This document shows, one piece after another, positions 1 to 5,622 of a stretch of DNA of 7,371 nt. Below the pieces are notes generated by a model that saw only the letters and a list, made by a program, of their open reading frames with translations, did no database searches and was not told the DNA's origin. The stretch is taken from contig JAGTAM010000295.1 of the NCBI GenBank assembly GCA_023422485.1, forward strand, positions 1 through 7,371, in the 5' to 3' direction. Made by a program: the position numbers and the translations under genes. Each line of letters starts with the position of its first letter. Position 1 is the stretch's first letter. This DNA is from Pseudomonadota bacterium. Its GTDB lineage: Bacteria; Pseudomonadota; Alphaproteobacteria; Rhizobiales; Beijerinckiaceae.

Positions 1-49
1 CTCTCTGACGCCGAACCGGACTCCGCTTCGACTGAGAGCGCTGCGTGTG

Positions 50-74
50 AAAACGCGGCCCCGAGGGACCGCGT
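50..74 (-). terminator. Intrinsic terminator after rpsO
   Basis: Read on the minus strand, a GC-rich hairpin begins 8 bases after the rpsO stop codon. The outer arms are ACGCGG (74-69) and CCGCGT (58-53). The inner CCC/GGG pairs are separated by a three-base loop, with one bulged T. A run of four T (53-50) follows immediately. This is the classical Rho-independent layout. A terminator between rpsO and the downstream gene is also known from the E. coli rpsO-pnp region; whether pnp lies beyond the left edge cannot be seen here. Confidence 0.72.
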
Positions 75-82
75 GGATTGCC

Positions 83-352
83 TTAGCGGCGGATGCCGAG
101 GCGCTCGATGAGGGTGCGGTAGCGCGCCTCTTCCTTGCGCTTCAGGTAGTCGAGCAGCGAGCGGCGCTGCGACACCAGCTTCAGGAGGCCGCGGCGGGAG
201 TGGTTGTCCTTGCCGTGGGTCTTGAAGTGGGCGGTCAGGTTGGTGATCCGCTCGGTGAGGATGGCGATCTGGACTTCCGGCGAGCCGGTGTCCTTGTTGC
301 CCTTGGCGTATTCCTTGATGAGCGCAGTCTTGCGCTCTGCCGTGATCGACAT
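83..352 (-). CDS. rpsO: 30S ribosomal protein S15
   Basis: Ribosomal protein S15 is a primary binding protein of the 16S rRNA central domain; it organises the three-way junction and helps form the platform of the small subunit. The product is 89 residues, exactly the usual bacterial length. It carries the family signatures: TGSPEVQIA at 22-30, then the H-D-S rRNA-binding region around 42-54 (HF, KDNHSRRGLL) and RRSLLDYL at 63-70. The ATG start is supported by an AAAGG Shine-Dalgarno sequence at 363-359, six bases upstream. A strong terminator follows and a stable hairpin lies in the leader. In many proteobacteria truB precedes rpsO; here the upstream neighbour is a divergent permease, so rpsO must have its own promoter within 353-629. 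I found no convincing -35/-10 pair there. The identification is certain. Confidence 0.98.
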   Translation of the reverse strand: MSITAERKTALIKEYAKGNKDTGSPEVQIAILTERITNLTAHFKTHGKDNHSRRGLLKLVSQRRSLLDYLKRKEEARYRTLIERLGIRR

Positions 353-381
353 CGCAGGCCTTTCAGATGGGGTTTGGTCGG

Positions 382-408
382 AAGCGCCGCCCGAGGGGCA
401 GGGCGCCT
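382..408 (-). promoter_or_regulatory. Leader hairpin of rpsO, possible S15 autoregulatory site
   Basis: On the minus strand, 30 bases before the rpsO ATG, AGGCGCC (408-402) can pair with GGCGCTT (388-382). The seven pairs include one G-U next to a G-C. An inner GCCC/GGGC stem with a three-base loop continues the helix after a two-base bulge. S15 is known to bind a G-U/G-C element in helical RNA and to repress its own translation through structurally diverse mRNA leaders in different bacterial lineages. The hairpin is visible; the regulatory role is inference. A GC-rich genome forms such stems by chance fairly often. Confidence 0.4.
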
Positions 409-629
409 GAAGCTTGCGGTCGGGCCGGTGCCGGGATGTCGTCCAGCACGGTCAGCCGCAAGCGGCACAAGCCCCGCCCGTCAGCCGGGTCGAGGCGGCG
501 CGGACCATACACGAAACCGCGGGAAGTGCCAGTGCCGCCCCGCGTTCGCCTAACATCCCCTTCGGAGCGCTTCACGACCGGTGTGAATTTCGCGTTGCCG
601 GACGTGATCCGCTCAAGGCAGTGAAACGC

Positions 630-2048
630 ATGCCTCCTCCTCCCCTCGGCACCCGCAAGCCGATCAGCGCCCTCCTCGCCAGCGAGTCCGATTCGGGCGC
701 GCCGACCCTGGCCAAAAACCTCTCCGCCTTCAGCCTCGTCTGCATCGGCGTCGGCGCGACGGTTGGGGCGGGGATCTTCGTGCTCACCGGCACGGCGGCG
801 GCCCACTTCGCCGGGCCGGGCTTGATGCTGTCCTTCGTGCTCGGGGCGGTGGCGAGCGGGCTGGTGGCGCTCTGCTACGCGGAGCTTGCTGCGATGATGC
901 CTGTCGCCGGCTCGACCTATTCCTACACCTACGCGACGCTCGGCGCGCTGCCGGCCTGGATCATCGGCTGGGACCTCGTGCTCGAATTCGCGATGGCCGC
1001 CGCGACCATCGCCGTCGGCTGGTCGGGCTACGCCCAGAGCCTCATGGCCGATGCGGGCCTGCGGCTGCCGGCATGGCTCGCCGCGGCGCCCGGGGAGGGC
1101 GGGCTCGTCAACGGGCCGGCGGCCCTCGTCGTGCTGGCGCTCACCGCGCTGCTGATGCGCGACAATCGCGGCGCGGCCCGCACCAACGCCGTGCTGGTGG
1201 CGCTGAAGGTCGCGATCATCCTCGCCTTCCTCGGGATCGGCGCCCTGCATCTCCGGCCCGAGCTGTGGCAGCCGCTGGTGCCGCCGAACGAGGGCGCGTT
1301 CGGCGCCTTCGGCTGGAGCGGGATCCTGCGCGGCGCGGGGGTCGTGTTCTTCGCCTATGTCGGCTTCGAGACGATCTCGACGGCGGCGGGCGAAACCCGC
1401 AACCCGCAGCGGGACGCGCCGGTGGGACTGCTCGGTTCGCTCGTCGTCACCGCGGCCCTCTACGTGGCGGTGGCCGCGGTGCTCACCGGCCTCGTGCCCT
1501 ATCGCGAACTCGACGTGGCCGACCCGATCGCCAAGGCGATGGCGGTGACGGGGCTGACCGGCTTCTCGGCGGCGATCAAGCTCGGCGCGCTGATCGGGCT
1601 CACCACGGCGGCGCTCACGGCGCTCTATGGACAGGCGCGGATCTGCTACGCCATGGCCTGCGACCACATGCTGCCGGACGTGTTTTCGCGCATCGGCCCG
1701 CGAAGTCGGACGCCGTTCGTCGCGCAAGGCATCATCGGACTCGCCACCGCACTCGTGGCGGCCCTGGTGCCGATCAATATCCTCGGCGAACTCGTCAGCA
1801 TCGGAACGCTGTTCGCGTTCATCCTCGTCTGTGCCAGCGTGCTGATCCTGCGCCGCACGGAGCCGGACTTGCCGCGGCCCTTCCGGGTGCCGGGCGGTGC
1901 GATCGTGCCGGTCGCGGGCATCCTCGCCTGCCTCGCCCTGATGGCGAGCCTGCCCGGCGACACCTGGCTGCGCCTGCTGGCCTGGATCGGCCTCGGGCTG
2001 GCGATCTGGTTCGGCTACGGCCGTCGGCGCGTCGCTGATCGACCGTGA
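630..2048 (+). CDS. APC-superfamily amino acid permease
   Basis: This is an inner-membrane secondary transporter of the amino acid-polyamine-organocation superfamily, closest in appearance to the cationic amino acid transporter (CAT/YfnA-like) branch. The product is 472 residues, a normal length for a 12-helix member, with hydrophobic segments throughout. Diagnostic motifs are GATVGAGIF at 42-50 in the unwound first helix, CYAELAAMMPVAGSTYSY at 82-99, FAYVGFETISTAAGETRNPQ at 241-260 (helix 6 and the following loop), GQARICYAMACDHMLP at 334-349, and LPRPFRVPGG at 414-423 before the last helices. The frame is open further upstream to 414, but homology begins only after 630. An AAGG at 615-618 precedes the ATG. 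GTG at 621 is possible but lies only two bases from AAGG. The gene is divergent from rpsO and ends at a palindromic repeat that may terminate its transcript. The substrate cannot be read from the sequence; exchange or proton-coupled uptake of an amino acid is the family expectation. Confidence 0.9.
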   Translation: MPPPPLGTRKPISALLASESDSGAPTLAKNLSAFSLVCIGVGATVGAGIFVLTGTAAAHFAGPGLMLSFVLGAVASGLVALCYAELAAMMPVAGSTYSYTYATLGALPAWIIGWDLVLEFAMAAATIAVGWSGYAQSLMADAGLRLPAWLAAAPGEGGLVNGPAALVVLALTALLMRDNRGAARTNAVLVALKVAIILAFLGIGALHLRPELWQPLVPPNEGAFGAFGWSGILRGAGVVFFAYVGFETISTAAGETRNPQRDAPVGLLGSLVVTAALYVAVAAVLTGLVPYRELDVADPIAKAMAVTGLTGFSAAIKLGALIGLTTAALTALYGQARICYAMACDHMLPDVFSRIGPRSRTPFVAQGIIGLATALVAALVPINILGELVSIGTLFAFILVCASVLILRRTEPDLPRPFRVPGGAIVPVAGILACLALMASLPGDTWLRLLAWIGLGLAIWFGYGRRRVADRP

Positions 2049-2050
2049 CT

Positions 2051-2146
2051 CCAAAGGGATCATCCCCTTGGTGGGGCGCCGGGGCAGCGCCCCGGCTTCC
2101 CTTCGACCAGGGCTCTGCCCTGGACCCGCGAAAGGGGTGATCCCTT
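2051..2146. repeat. Compound palindromic intergenic repeat
   Basis: The element is bounded by inverted copies of a short sequence: AAGGGATCATCCCCTT on the left (2054-2069) and AAAGGGGTGATCCCTT on the right (2131-2146), near-perfect reverse complements. Between them lie two tight hairpins with seven-base arms and three-base loops: CCGGGGC/GCCCCGG at 2079-2095 and CCAGGGC/GCCCTGG at 2107-2123. The left end alone is a 21-base imperfect palindrome (2051-2071). The element sits three bases after the permease stop, between convergent transcripts, and is almost symmetric. I recall similar sequences scattered between Methylobacterium genes, which would make it a REP/BIME-like element. It probably serves as a bidirectional transcript end. 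There is no T-run, so it is not a standard intrinsic terminator. Confidence 0.75.
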
Positions 2147-2160
2147 CCGAAACCCGAAAC

Positions 2161-2274
2161 TCAGTACGAGCGGTGCTGGCCCGCGGCGCGGCCGCCGCCG
2201 TAGCGGCGACGCAGGTACGAGATGGCCTTGGGCAGGAGGAAGACGACGAGGATCTGGCGCAGGATCGAGCGCAT
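2161..2274 (-). CDS. Small hypothetical protein, 37 residues
   Basis: A short reading frame starts at ATG 2274, nine bases after a good GGAG Shine-Dalgarno sequence, and ends at TGA 2161-2163. The predicted peptide begins MRSILRQILVVFLLPKAI. It therefore has a hydrophobic or amphipathic stretch at about residues 4-20, then a basic patch YLRRRYGGGR at 20-29, and a polar tail ending in HRSY. This pattern suggests a small inner-membrane-associated protein. It lies 69 bases downstream of exonuclease III on the same strand and just before the palindromic element, so it is probably the last gene of that transcript or has its own promoter. I recall similar short hypothetical proteins in Methylobacterium but cannot name a function. 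The ribosome binding site, the coherent composition and the position after xthA argue that it is real; the small size makes chance possible. Confidence 0.6.
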   Translation of the reverse strand: MRSILRQILVVFLLPKAISYLRRRYGGGRAAGQHRSY

Positions 2275-2343
2275 CCGGTGGAACTCCGTGTCTGAAGACT
2301 AAGGTTGGAGTCCCAATGCCCGGAGGGGCGCCCGCGTTCCCGG

Positions 2344-3153
2344 CTACAGTTCCAGGGACAGCGTGACCGGGACGTGGTCAGAGGGCTTGTCCCAGCCGCG
2401 CGCCGCGCGAAACACCTCGACCCGCCGCACCGTGCCGGCGAGATCGGGCGAGACCCAAGCATGGTCGAGGCGCCGGCCCTTGTTGGCGAGTTCCCAGTTC
2501 GGCGAGCGGTAGCTCCACCACGTGTAGATCTTCTCCGGCTCCGGGGTGAGGAGCCGGGCCGCGTCGATCCAGCCGGCCTCACCGCGCAGGGTCTCCAGCG
2601 CCTCGGTCTCGGCGGGGGTGTGGCTCACCACGTCGAGGAGCTGCTTGTGCGACCAGACGTCGTGCTCCAGCGGCGCCACGTTGAGGTCGCCCACCAGGAT
2701 CGCCGGGCCGGAGACGCGCCGGCCGCCCCAGGCCCGCAGTTCGGACAGGAAGTCGAGCTTGTGCGCGAATTTCGGGTTGAGGTCGCGGTGGGGCACGTCG
2801 CCGCCGGCCGGCACGTAGAAATCGTGCAGCACGATCCCCGCCGCCGGTCCCGCCTCGGGCCCGAGCACCGCCGAGATGTGGCGCGCATCGGCCCGCTCGC
2901 AGAAGCTCATCACGTCGCGGGTGAGGAGGGGAAAGCGCGAGATGATCGCGACGCCGTTATAGCCCTTCTGCCCGGCGAAGACGATGTGCTCGTAGCCCGA
3001 GCCCTTGAACGCCTTGAGCGGGAACAGCTCGTCCGGGCACTTGGTCTCCTGCAGGCAGAGCACGTCGGGCTGAGCTTCGCGCAGGAAGCGCAGCACGGAC
3101 TCGATACGCAGGCGCACCGAATTGATGTTCCAGGTCGTGACGGTGAGGCGCAA
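2344..3153 (-). CDS. xthA: Exodeoxyribonuclease III (AP endonuclease)
   Basis: Exonuclease III cleaves DNA 5' of abasic sites and removes 3' blocking groups in base excision repair, and degrades duplex DNA from 3' ends; it is cytosolic and Mg2+-dependent. The 269-residue product matches the family length. Catalytic signatures of the exonuclease-endonuclease-phosphatase fold are in order: WNINSVR at 8-14, QETK at 35-38 (metal-binding E36), GYNGVAI at 64-70, YVPAGG at 113-118, GDLNVAP at 155-161 (D156, N158), RRLDHAW at 227-233 (D230), and the C-terminal SDHVPV at 258-263 (catalytic D259-H260 pair). The only start that gives the normal N terminus is TTG at 3153, with a modest AGG eight bases upstream. 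The gene is followed by the small frame at 2161-2274 and preceded by a hairpin and the BLUF gene. All active-site residues are present, so an active enzyme is expected. Confidence 0.96.
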   Translation of the reverse strand: MRLTVTTWNINSVRLRIESVLRFLREAQPDVLCLQETKCPDELFPLKAFKGSGYEHIVFAGQKGYNGVAIISRFPLLTRDVMSFCERADARHISAVLGPEAGPAAGIVLHDFYVPAGGDVPHRDLNPKFAHKLDFLSELRAWGGRRVSGPAILVGDLNVAPLEHDVWSHKQLLDVVSHTPAETEALETLRGEAGWIDAARLLTPEPEKIYTWWSYRSPNWELANKGRRLDHAWVSPDLAGTVRRVEVFRAARGWDKPSDHVPVTLSLEL

Positions 3154-3170
3154 CGGACAAGCCTGAGAAG

Positions 3171-3192
3171 CGGGGCGAGGGATGCCGCCCCG
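3171..3192 (-). terminator. Hairpin between the BLUF gene and xthA, weak terminator candidate
   Basis: On the minus strand, CGGGGCG (3192-3186) and CGCCCCG (3177-3171) form a seven-pair perfect stem with an eight-base loop. It lies about 30 bases after the BLUF stop codon and about 18 bases before the xthA start. The following bases, CTTCTC, are pyrimidine-rich but not a proper T-run. It could end or attenuate the light/c-di-GMP transcript, separating it from xthA. The stem is directly visible; its function is inference. Confidence 0.4.
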
Positions 3193-3222
3193 TTAGCCCA
3201 ACCCGCGCGCCCCGTAAAACCG

Positions 3223-3729
3223 TCACGCCGCGGCGGCCTCCTCCTCCAGGGCGAGGCCGTGCAGGACGGCGCAGAGTTTGTCGCCCGTCATCTTGGAGAG
3301 GTCGAAGCCGCTCTCATTCGCCATGTCGCCGTATCGCGCCGCATCGGCCTGCGAGGCGCCGACATAGGCCATCGACCAGTCGGTGAAGAGCCGCGCCTTC
3401 ACCGCCTCGAAGGCCAGCAGCGAGACCTCGCCGTGGCGCTCGTCCTGCTGGATGCGCTCGAAGGTGGTCTCGACCGCTTCGCCCGGGCCTTCCAGCACCT
3501 GGGCGAAGCAGCCGGCGTTGAACATCAGCGCCCCGGTCACGCCGACGCGGGCGTTGTTGGTGCGGCTCGCCGCGAGGATGCCGCGGATCGTCTCGTGCAT
3601 CGCGCCCGGTTCGCCGGCGACCCGGTTGCGGCTGTAATAGACGAGGCGGCGCAGATCGTGGTCGAGCGAATTCTGGTTCGACGGATCTTGGGGCATCGCG
3701 GGCTGGCTCACGGGAGACTCCTGGCTCAT
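3223..3729 (-). CDS. Short BLUF-domain blue-light receptor
   Basis: BLUF proteins bind FAD and sense blue light through rearrangement of hydrogen bonds around the flavin. The 168-residue product has one BLUF domain at about 27-122 and a helical C-terminal tail of about 45 residues, without an attached output domain. Every key photochemical residue is present: Y31 in LVYYS, S55 and N59 in SRTNN, Q77 in FAQVLEGP, and W118 and M120 in DWSM; the family signature DERH lies at 96-99. Its ATG overlaps the stop codon of the upstream GGDEF-EAL gene as TGATG, so the two are almost certainly cotranscribed and probably translationally coupled. That context makes the c-di-GMP enzyme its likely partner, as in the PapB/PapA pair of Rhodopseudomonas palustris. 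The start is uncertain: no Shine-Dalgarno precedes ATG 3729, whereas GTG 3711 (codon 7) has AGGAG six bases upstream, which would give 162 residues. The domain is unaffected either way. Confidence 0.94.
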   Translation of the reverse strand: MSQESPVSQPAMPQDPSNQNSLDHDLRRLVYYSRNRVAGEPGAMHETIRGILAASRTNNARVGVTGALMFNAGCFAQVLEGPGEAVETTFERIQQDERHGEVSLLAFEAVKARLFTDWSMAYVGASQADAARYGDMANESGFDLSKMTGDKLCAVLHGLALEEEAAAA

Positions 3730-3731
3730 CA
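3709..3731 (-). promoter_or_regulatory. TGATG overlap and alternative ribosome binding site of the BLUF gene
   Basis: The TGA of the GGDEF-EAL gene (3731-3729) shares its last base with the ATG of the BLUF frame (3729-3727). No purine-rich ribosome binding site lies before this ATG, so initiation there would depend on ribosomes terminating upstream. Inside the frame, AGGAG (3722-3718) stands six bases before an in-frame GTG (3711-3709), an optimal arrangement for independent initiation. The same AGGAG could also hold a terminating ribosome for restart at the ATG. Both starts may be used. Confidence 0.6.
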
Positions 3732-5438
3732 GGCAGCGTCGTTGGGGGAGGCGGCGGCGGGAGGCGACAGCAGGGCGGCGGCCTGGGCCGCGGGCATCGG
3801 GCGCCCGGTCAGGTAGCCCTGGACCTCGGTGCAGCCCTCGGCGCGGATGGCGTCGAGCTGCGACGCGGTCTCCACGCCTTCCGCGGTGGTGCGCATGCCG
3901 AGGCTGGCGCCGAGCCGGGCGATCGCCCGCACGATCGCCCCGCACTCGGCATTGCCCTCCATGCCGCGGACGAAGGACTGGTCGATCTTGATCTTGTCGA
4001 AGGGGAACTTCTGCAGGTAGCTCAGGGACGAGTAGCCGGTGCCGAAATCGTCCATCGAGATCTTCACGCCGAGCGCGCGCAGGCCGTTGAGCACGTCGAG
4101 CACGCTGTCGGTGTTCTCCAAGAGGGCGCCCTCGGTGATCTCCAGCTCCAGCCGGGCCGGATCGAGGCCGGTCTGGGCCAGCACGTTCATCACCGTCTCG
4201 ACCAGCTTGCCGCCGCGGAACTGCACGGGGGAAAGATTCACCGCGATCGAGGCGGGCTGCGCCCAGGACGCCGCCTCGCGGCAGGCGGCGCGTAGCGCCC
4301 ACTCGCCGATGCCGACGATAAGGCCGATCTCCTCGGCCAGCGGGATGAACTGGGCCGGCGAGACCGGTCCGCGCTCGGGATGGTTCCAGCGCAGCAGCGC
4401 CTCGAAACCGGTCACCTGGCCCGTCTCCAGGTGGATCTGCGGCTGGAAGGCGAGATCGAATTGCTTGAGGGCGAGCGCCCGGCGCAGGTCGATCTCCAGG
4501 CTGCGGCGCGCCTGCATCTGCGCGTTCATCGCCGGCTCGAAGAAGCGGTAGGTGCCCCGGCCCTCGGCCTTGGCCCGGTAGAGGGCGAGGTCGGCGTGCT
4601 TCAGAAGAGCGTCGGCCTCGCTCCCGTCGGCGGGGGCAACCGCGACGCCGACGCTGACGCCGACATTGAGCATGTGGCCGTCGACGACGTAGGTGCGCCC
4701 GACCAAATCGACGAGGCGGCGCGCCAGGGCCTCGGAGGCCTGCGGCTGCTCGGTGCCCACCTGGAGGATGGCGAACTCGTCGCCGCCGAGACGGGCCACA
4801 ACATCCTCGCGGCGGGTGGCCTTGCGCAGGCGCTCGGCGACCTTGCGCAGGAGCGCATCGCCGACCGGGTGGCCGAGGGTGTCGTTGACCGCCTTGAAGC
4901 GGTCGAGGTCGAGCATCAGCACCGCGAGCGGCGCGCTCGTCCGGCCCCCCTCGGCCAGCGCCGCATCGAGGCAGTCGCGCAGGGCGACGCGGTTGCACAG
5001 GCCGGTCAGCGGCTCCTGCCGGGCGAGCGCCGCGCCCTGGAGATGCTCGGTCACGTCCTCGAAGGTGAGGGCGAAGCCGCCGACGGAGAGCGGTGCCAGC
5101 GCCGCCTCGACACGGCGGTCGCCGGCCAGCGTCAGGCGCGCCCGGATCGGGCGGCCCGCGCGCATGGCGTCGAGAACGGGCTCAGCCTCGGGCTCCGGGA
5201 CCCCGGAAGGCGCCAGCAGGGCGGGCAGGGACAGGCCGAGCGGTTCGGCGCAGGAGAGCAGGGCTGCCGCGCGGGCATTGGCGAAGAGGACGGTGCCGCC
5301 CGCATCGAGCAGGAGGAGGGGGGCGCTCATCTCGGCGAGCGCCGCCTCGAACGGGAGCGAGGCTGGAGGCAACGGAGCGGCGAGGGCGGACATGAAGGCG
5401 GACATGCGGCCGGACAGCGTCCCATGACAGCCGCCCAT
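3729..5438 (-). CDS. PAS-GGDEF-EAL cyclic-di-GMP synthase/phosphodiesterase
   Basis: This cytosolic protein of 569 residues both makes and degrades cyclic-di-GMP by domain content. A degenerate PAS-like sensor spans about 28-132 (LLLLDAGGTVLFANARAAALL at 41-61). The GGDEF domain spans about 138-300: EPLTGLCNR at 142-150, LDLDRFKAVND at 176-186, intact GGDEF at 218-222 and an RxxD inhibitory site at 209-212. The EAL domain spans about 312-558: EALLRW at 346-351, NLSP at 401-404, ELEITE at 431-436, DDFGTGYSSL at 463-472, KIKID at 482-486, AEGVET at 519-524 and QGYLTGRP at 540-547. These motifs suggest both sites can be active, the net direction being set by input. No transmembrane segment or signal peptide is seen. 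ATG 5438 has an AGG nine bases upstream but lies in a perfect hairpin; M12 and M16 are alternative starts. The downstream, overlapping BLUF gene suggests light control. Confidence 0.95.
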   Translation of the reverse strand: MGGCHGTLSGRMSAFMSALAAPLPPASLPFEAALAEMSAPLLLLDAGGTVLFANARAAALLSCAEPLGLSLPALLAPSGVPEPEAEPVLDAMRAGRPIRARLTLAGDRRVEAALAPLSVGGFALTFEDVTEHLQGAALARQEPLTGLCNRVALRDCLDAALAEGGRTSAPLAVLMLDLDRFKAVNDTLGHPVGDALLRKVAERLRKATRREDVVARLGGDEFAILQVGTEQPQASEALARRLVDLVGRTYVVDGHMLNVGVSVGVAVAPADGSEADALLKHADLALYRAKAEGRGTYRFFEPAMNAQMQARRSLEIDLRRALALKQFDLAFQPQIHLETGQVTGFEALLRWNHPERGPVSPAQFIPLAEEIGLIVGIGEWALRAACREAASWAQPASIAVNLSPVQFRGGKLVETVMNVLAQTGLDPARLELEITEGALLENTDSVLDVLNGLRALGVKISMDDFGTGYSSLSYLQKFPFDKIKIDQSFVRGMEGNAECGAIVRAIARLGASLGMRTTAEGVETASQLDAIRAEGCTEVQGYLTGRPMPAAQAAALLSPPAAASPNDAA

Positions 5439-5448
5439 CGTGGGCGGC
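5430..5448 (-). promoter_or_regulatory. Perfect hairpin over the start codon of the GGDEF-EAL gene
   Basis: GCCGCCCA (5430-5437) and TGGGCGGC (5441-5448) are perfect inverted repeats of eight bases separated by three. On the minus-strand mRNA, the first base of the predicted ATG (5438) is the last loop base and the other two begin the 3' arm; the AGG of the ribosome binding site abuts the 5' arm. The RNA hairpin would bury the initiation region, or the DNA palindrome could be an operator. Alternatively it indicates that translation really begins at codon 12 or 16. The dyad is directly visible; which role applies is not. Confidence 0.5.
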
Positions 5449-5603
5449 CTGCCTATTGGCCAGGTGTCCTCTCAACGGATGCTTAAGGCGCGCATCGAAT
5501 GCAGCGTATTGCTGATGTTGCTCCAAAAATTTCGGCAGCTACAACCTATGATATGACGGTCGCTTGCTGAGCTGACGGGTCGAAATCAACCCATATTGCT
5601 TTT

Positions 5604-5621
5604 CCGCGACGCGCCTCGCGG
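5604..5621 (-). terminator. Hairpin right after the lolA stop codon
   Basis: On the minus strand CCGCGA (5621-5616) and TCGCGG (5609-5604) form a six-pair perfect stem with a six-base loop, starting one base after the lolA stop codon. It is followed by AAAAGC rather than a T-run, so it does not fit an intrinsic terminator of the minus strand. It may protect the 3' end of the lolA transcript or assist Rho-dependent termination. The gap 5449-5622 beyond it is relatively AT-rich and most likely holds the promoter of the GGDEF-EAL gene, but I could not pick a convincing -35/-10 pair. Confidence 0.33.
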
Positions 5622-5622
5622 A

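Noticed and set aside
414..629. Extended N terminus of the permease
   Set aside because: The extra 72 residues have no similarity to the family and would cover the promoter region; ATG 630 fits the normal length.
363..2582. Very long minus-strand open frame opposite the permease (739 codons)
   Set aside because: It is extremely rich in Arg, Gly, Glu and His with no domain, and lies antisense to a clearly conserved permease. Its openness comes from the high GC content.
2305..3816. Plus-strand open frame of 503 codons opposite xthA and the BLUF gene
   Set aside because: Arg/Ala/Gly/His-rich composition, no motif, and antisense to two conserved genes.
3730..4998. Upstream extension of the BLUF reading frame into the GGDEF-EAL gene
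   Set aside because: The upstream part is an arginine-rich shadow of the GGDEF-EAL coding frame; BLUF homology starts only after 3729.
4380..5486. Plus-strand open frame of 368 codons opposite the GGDEF-EAL gene
   Set aside because: Mirror of a well-conserved coding region with no recognisable domain of its own.
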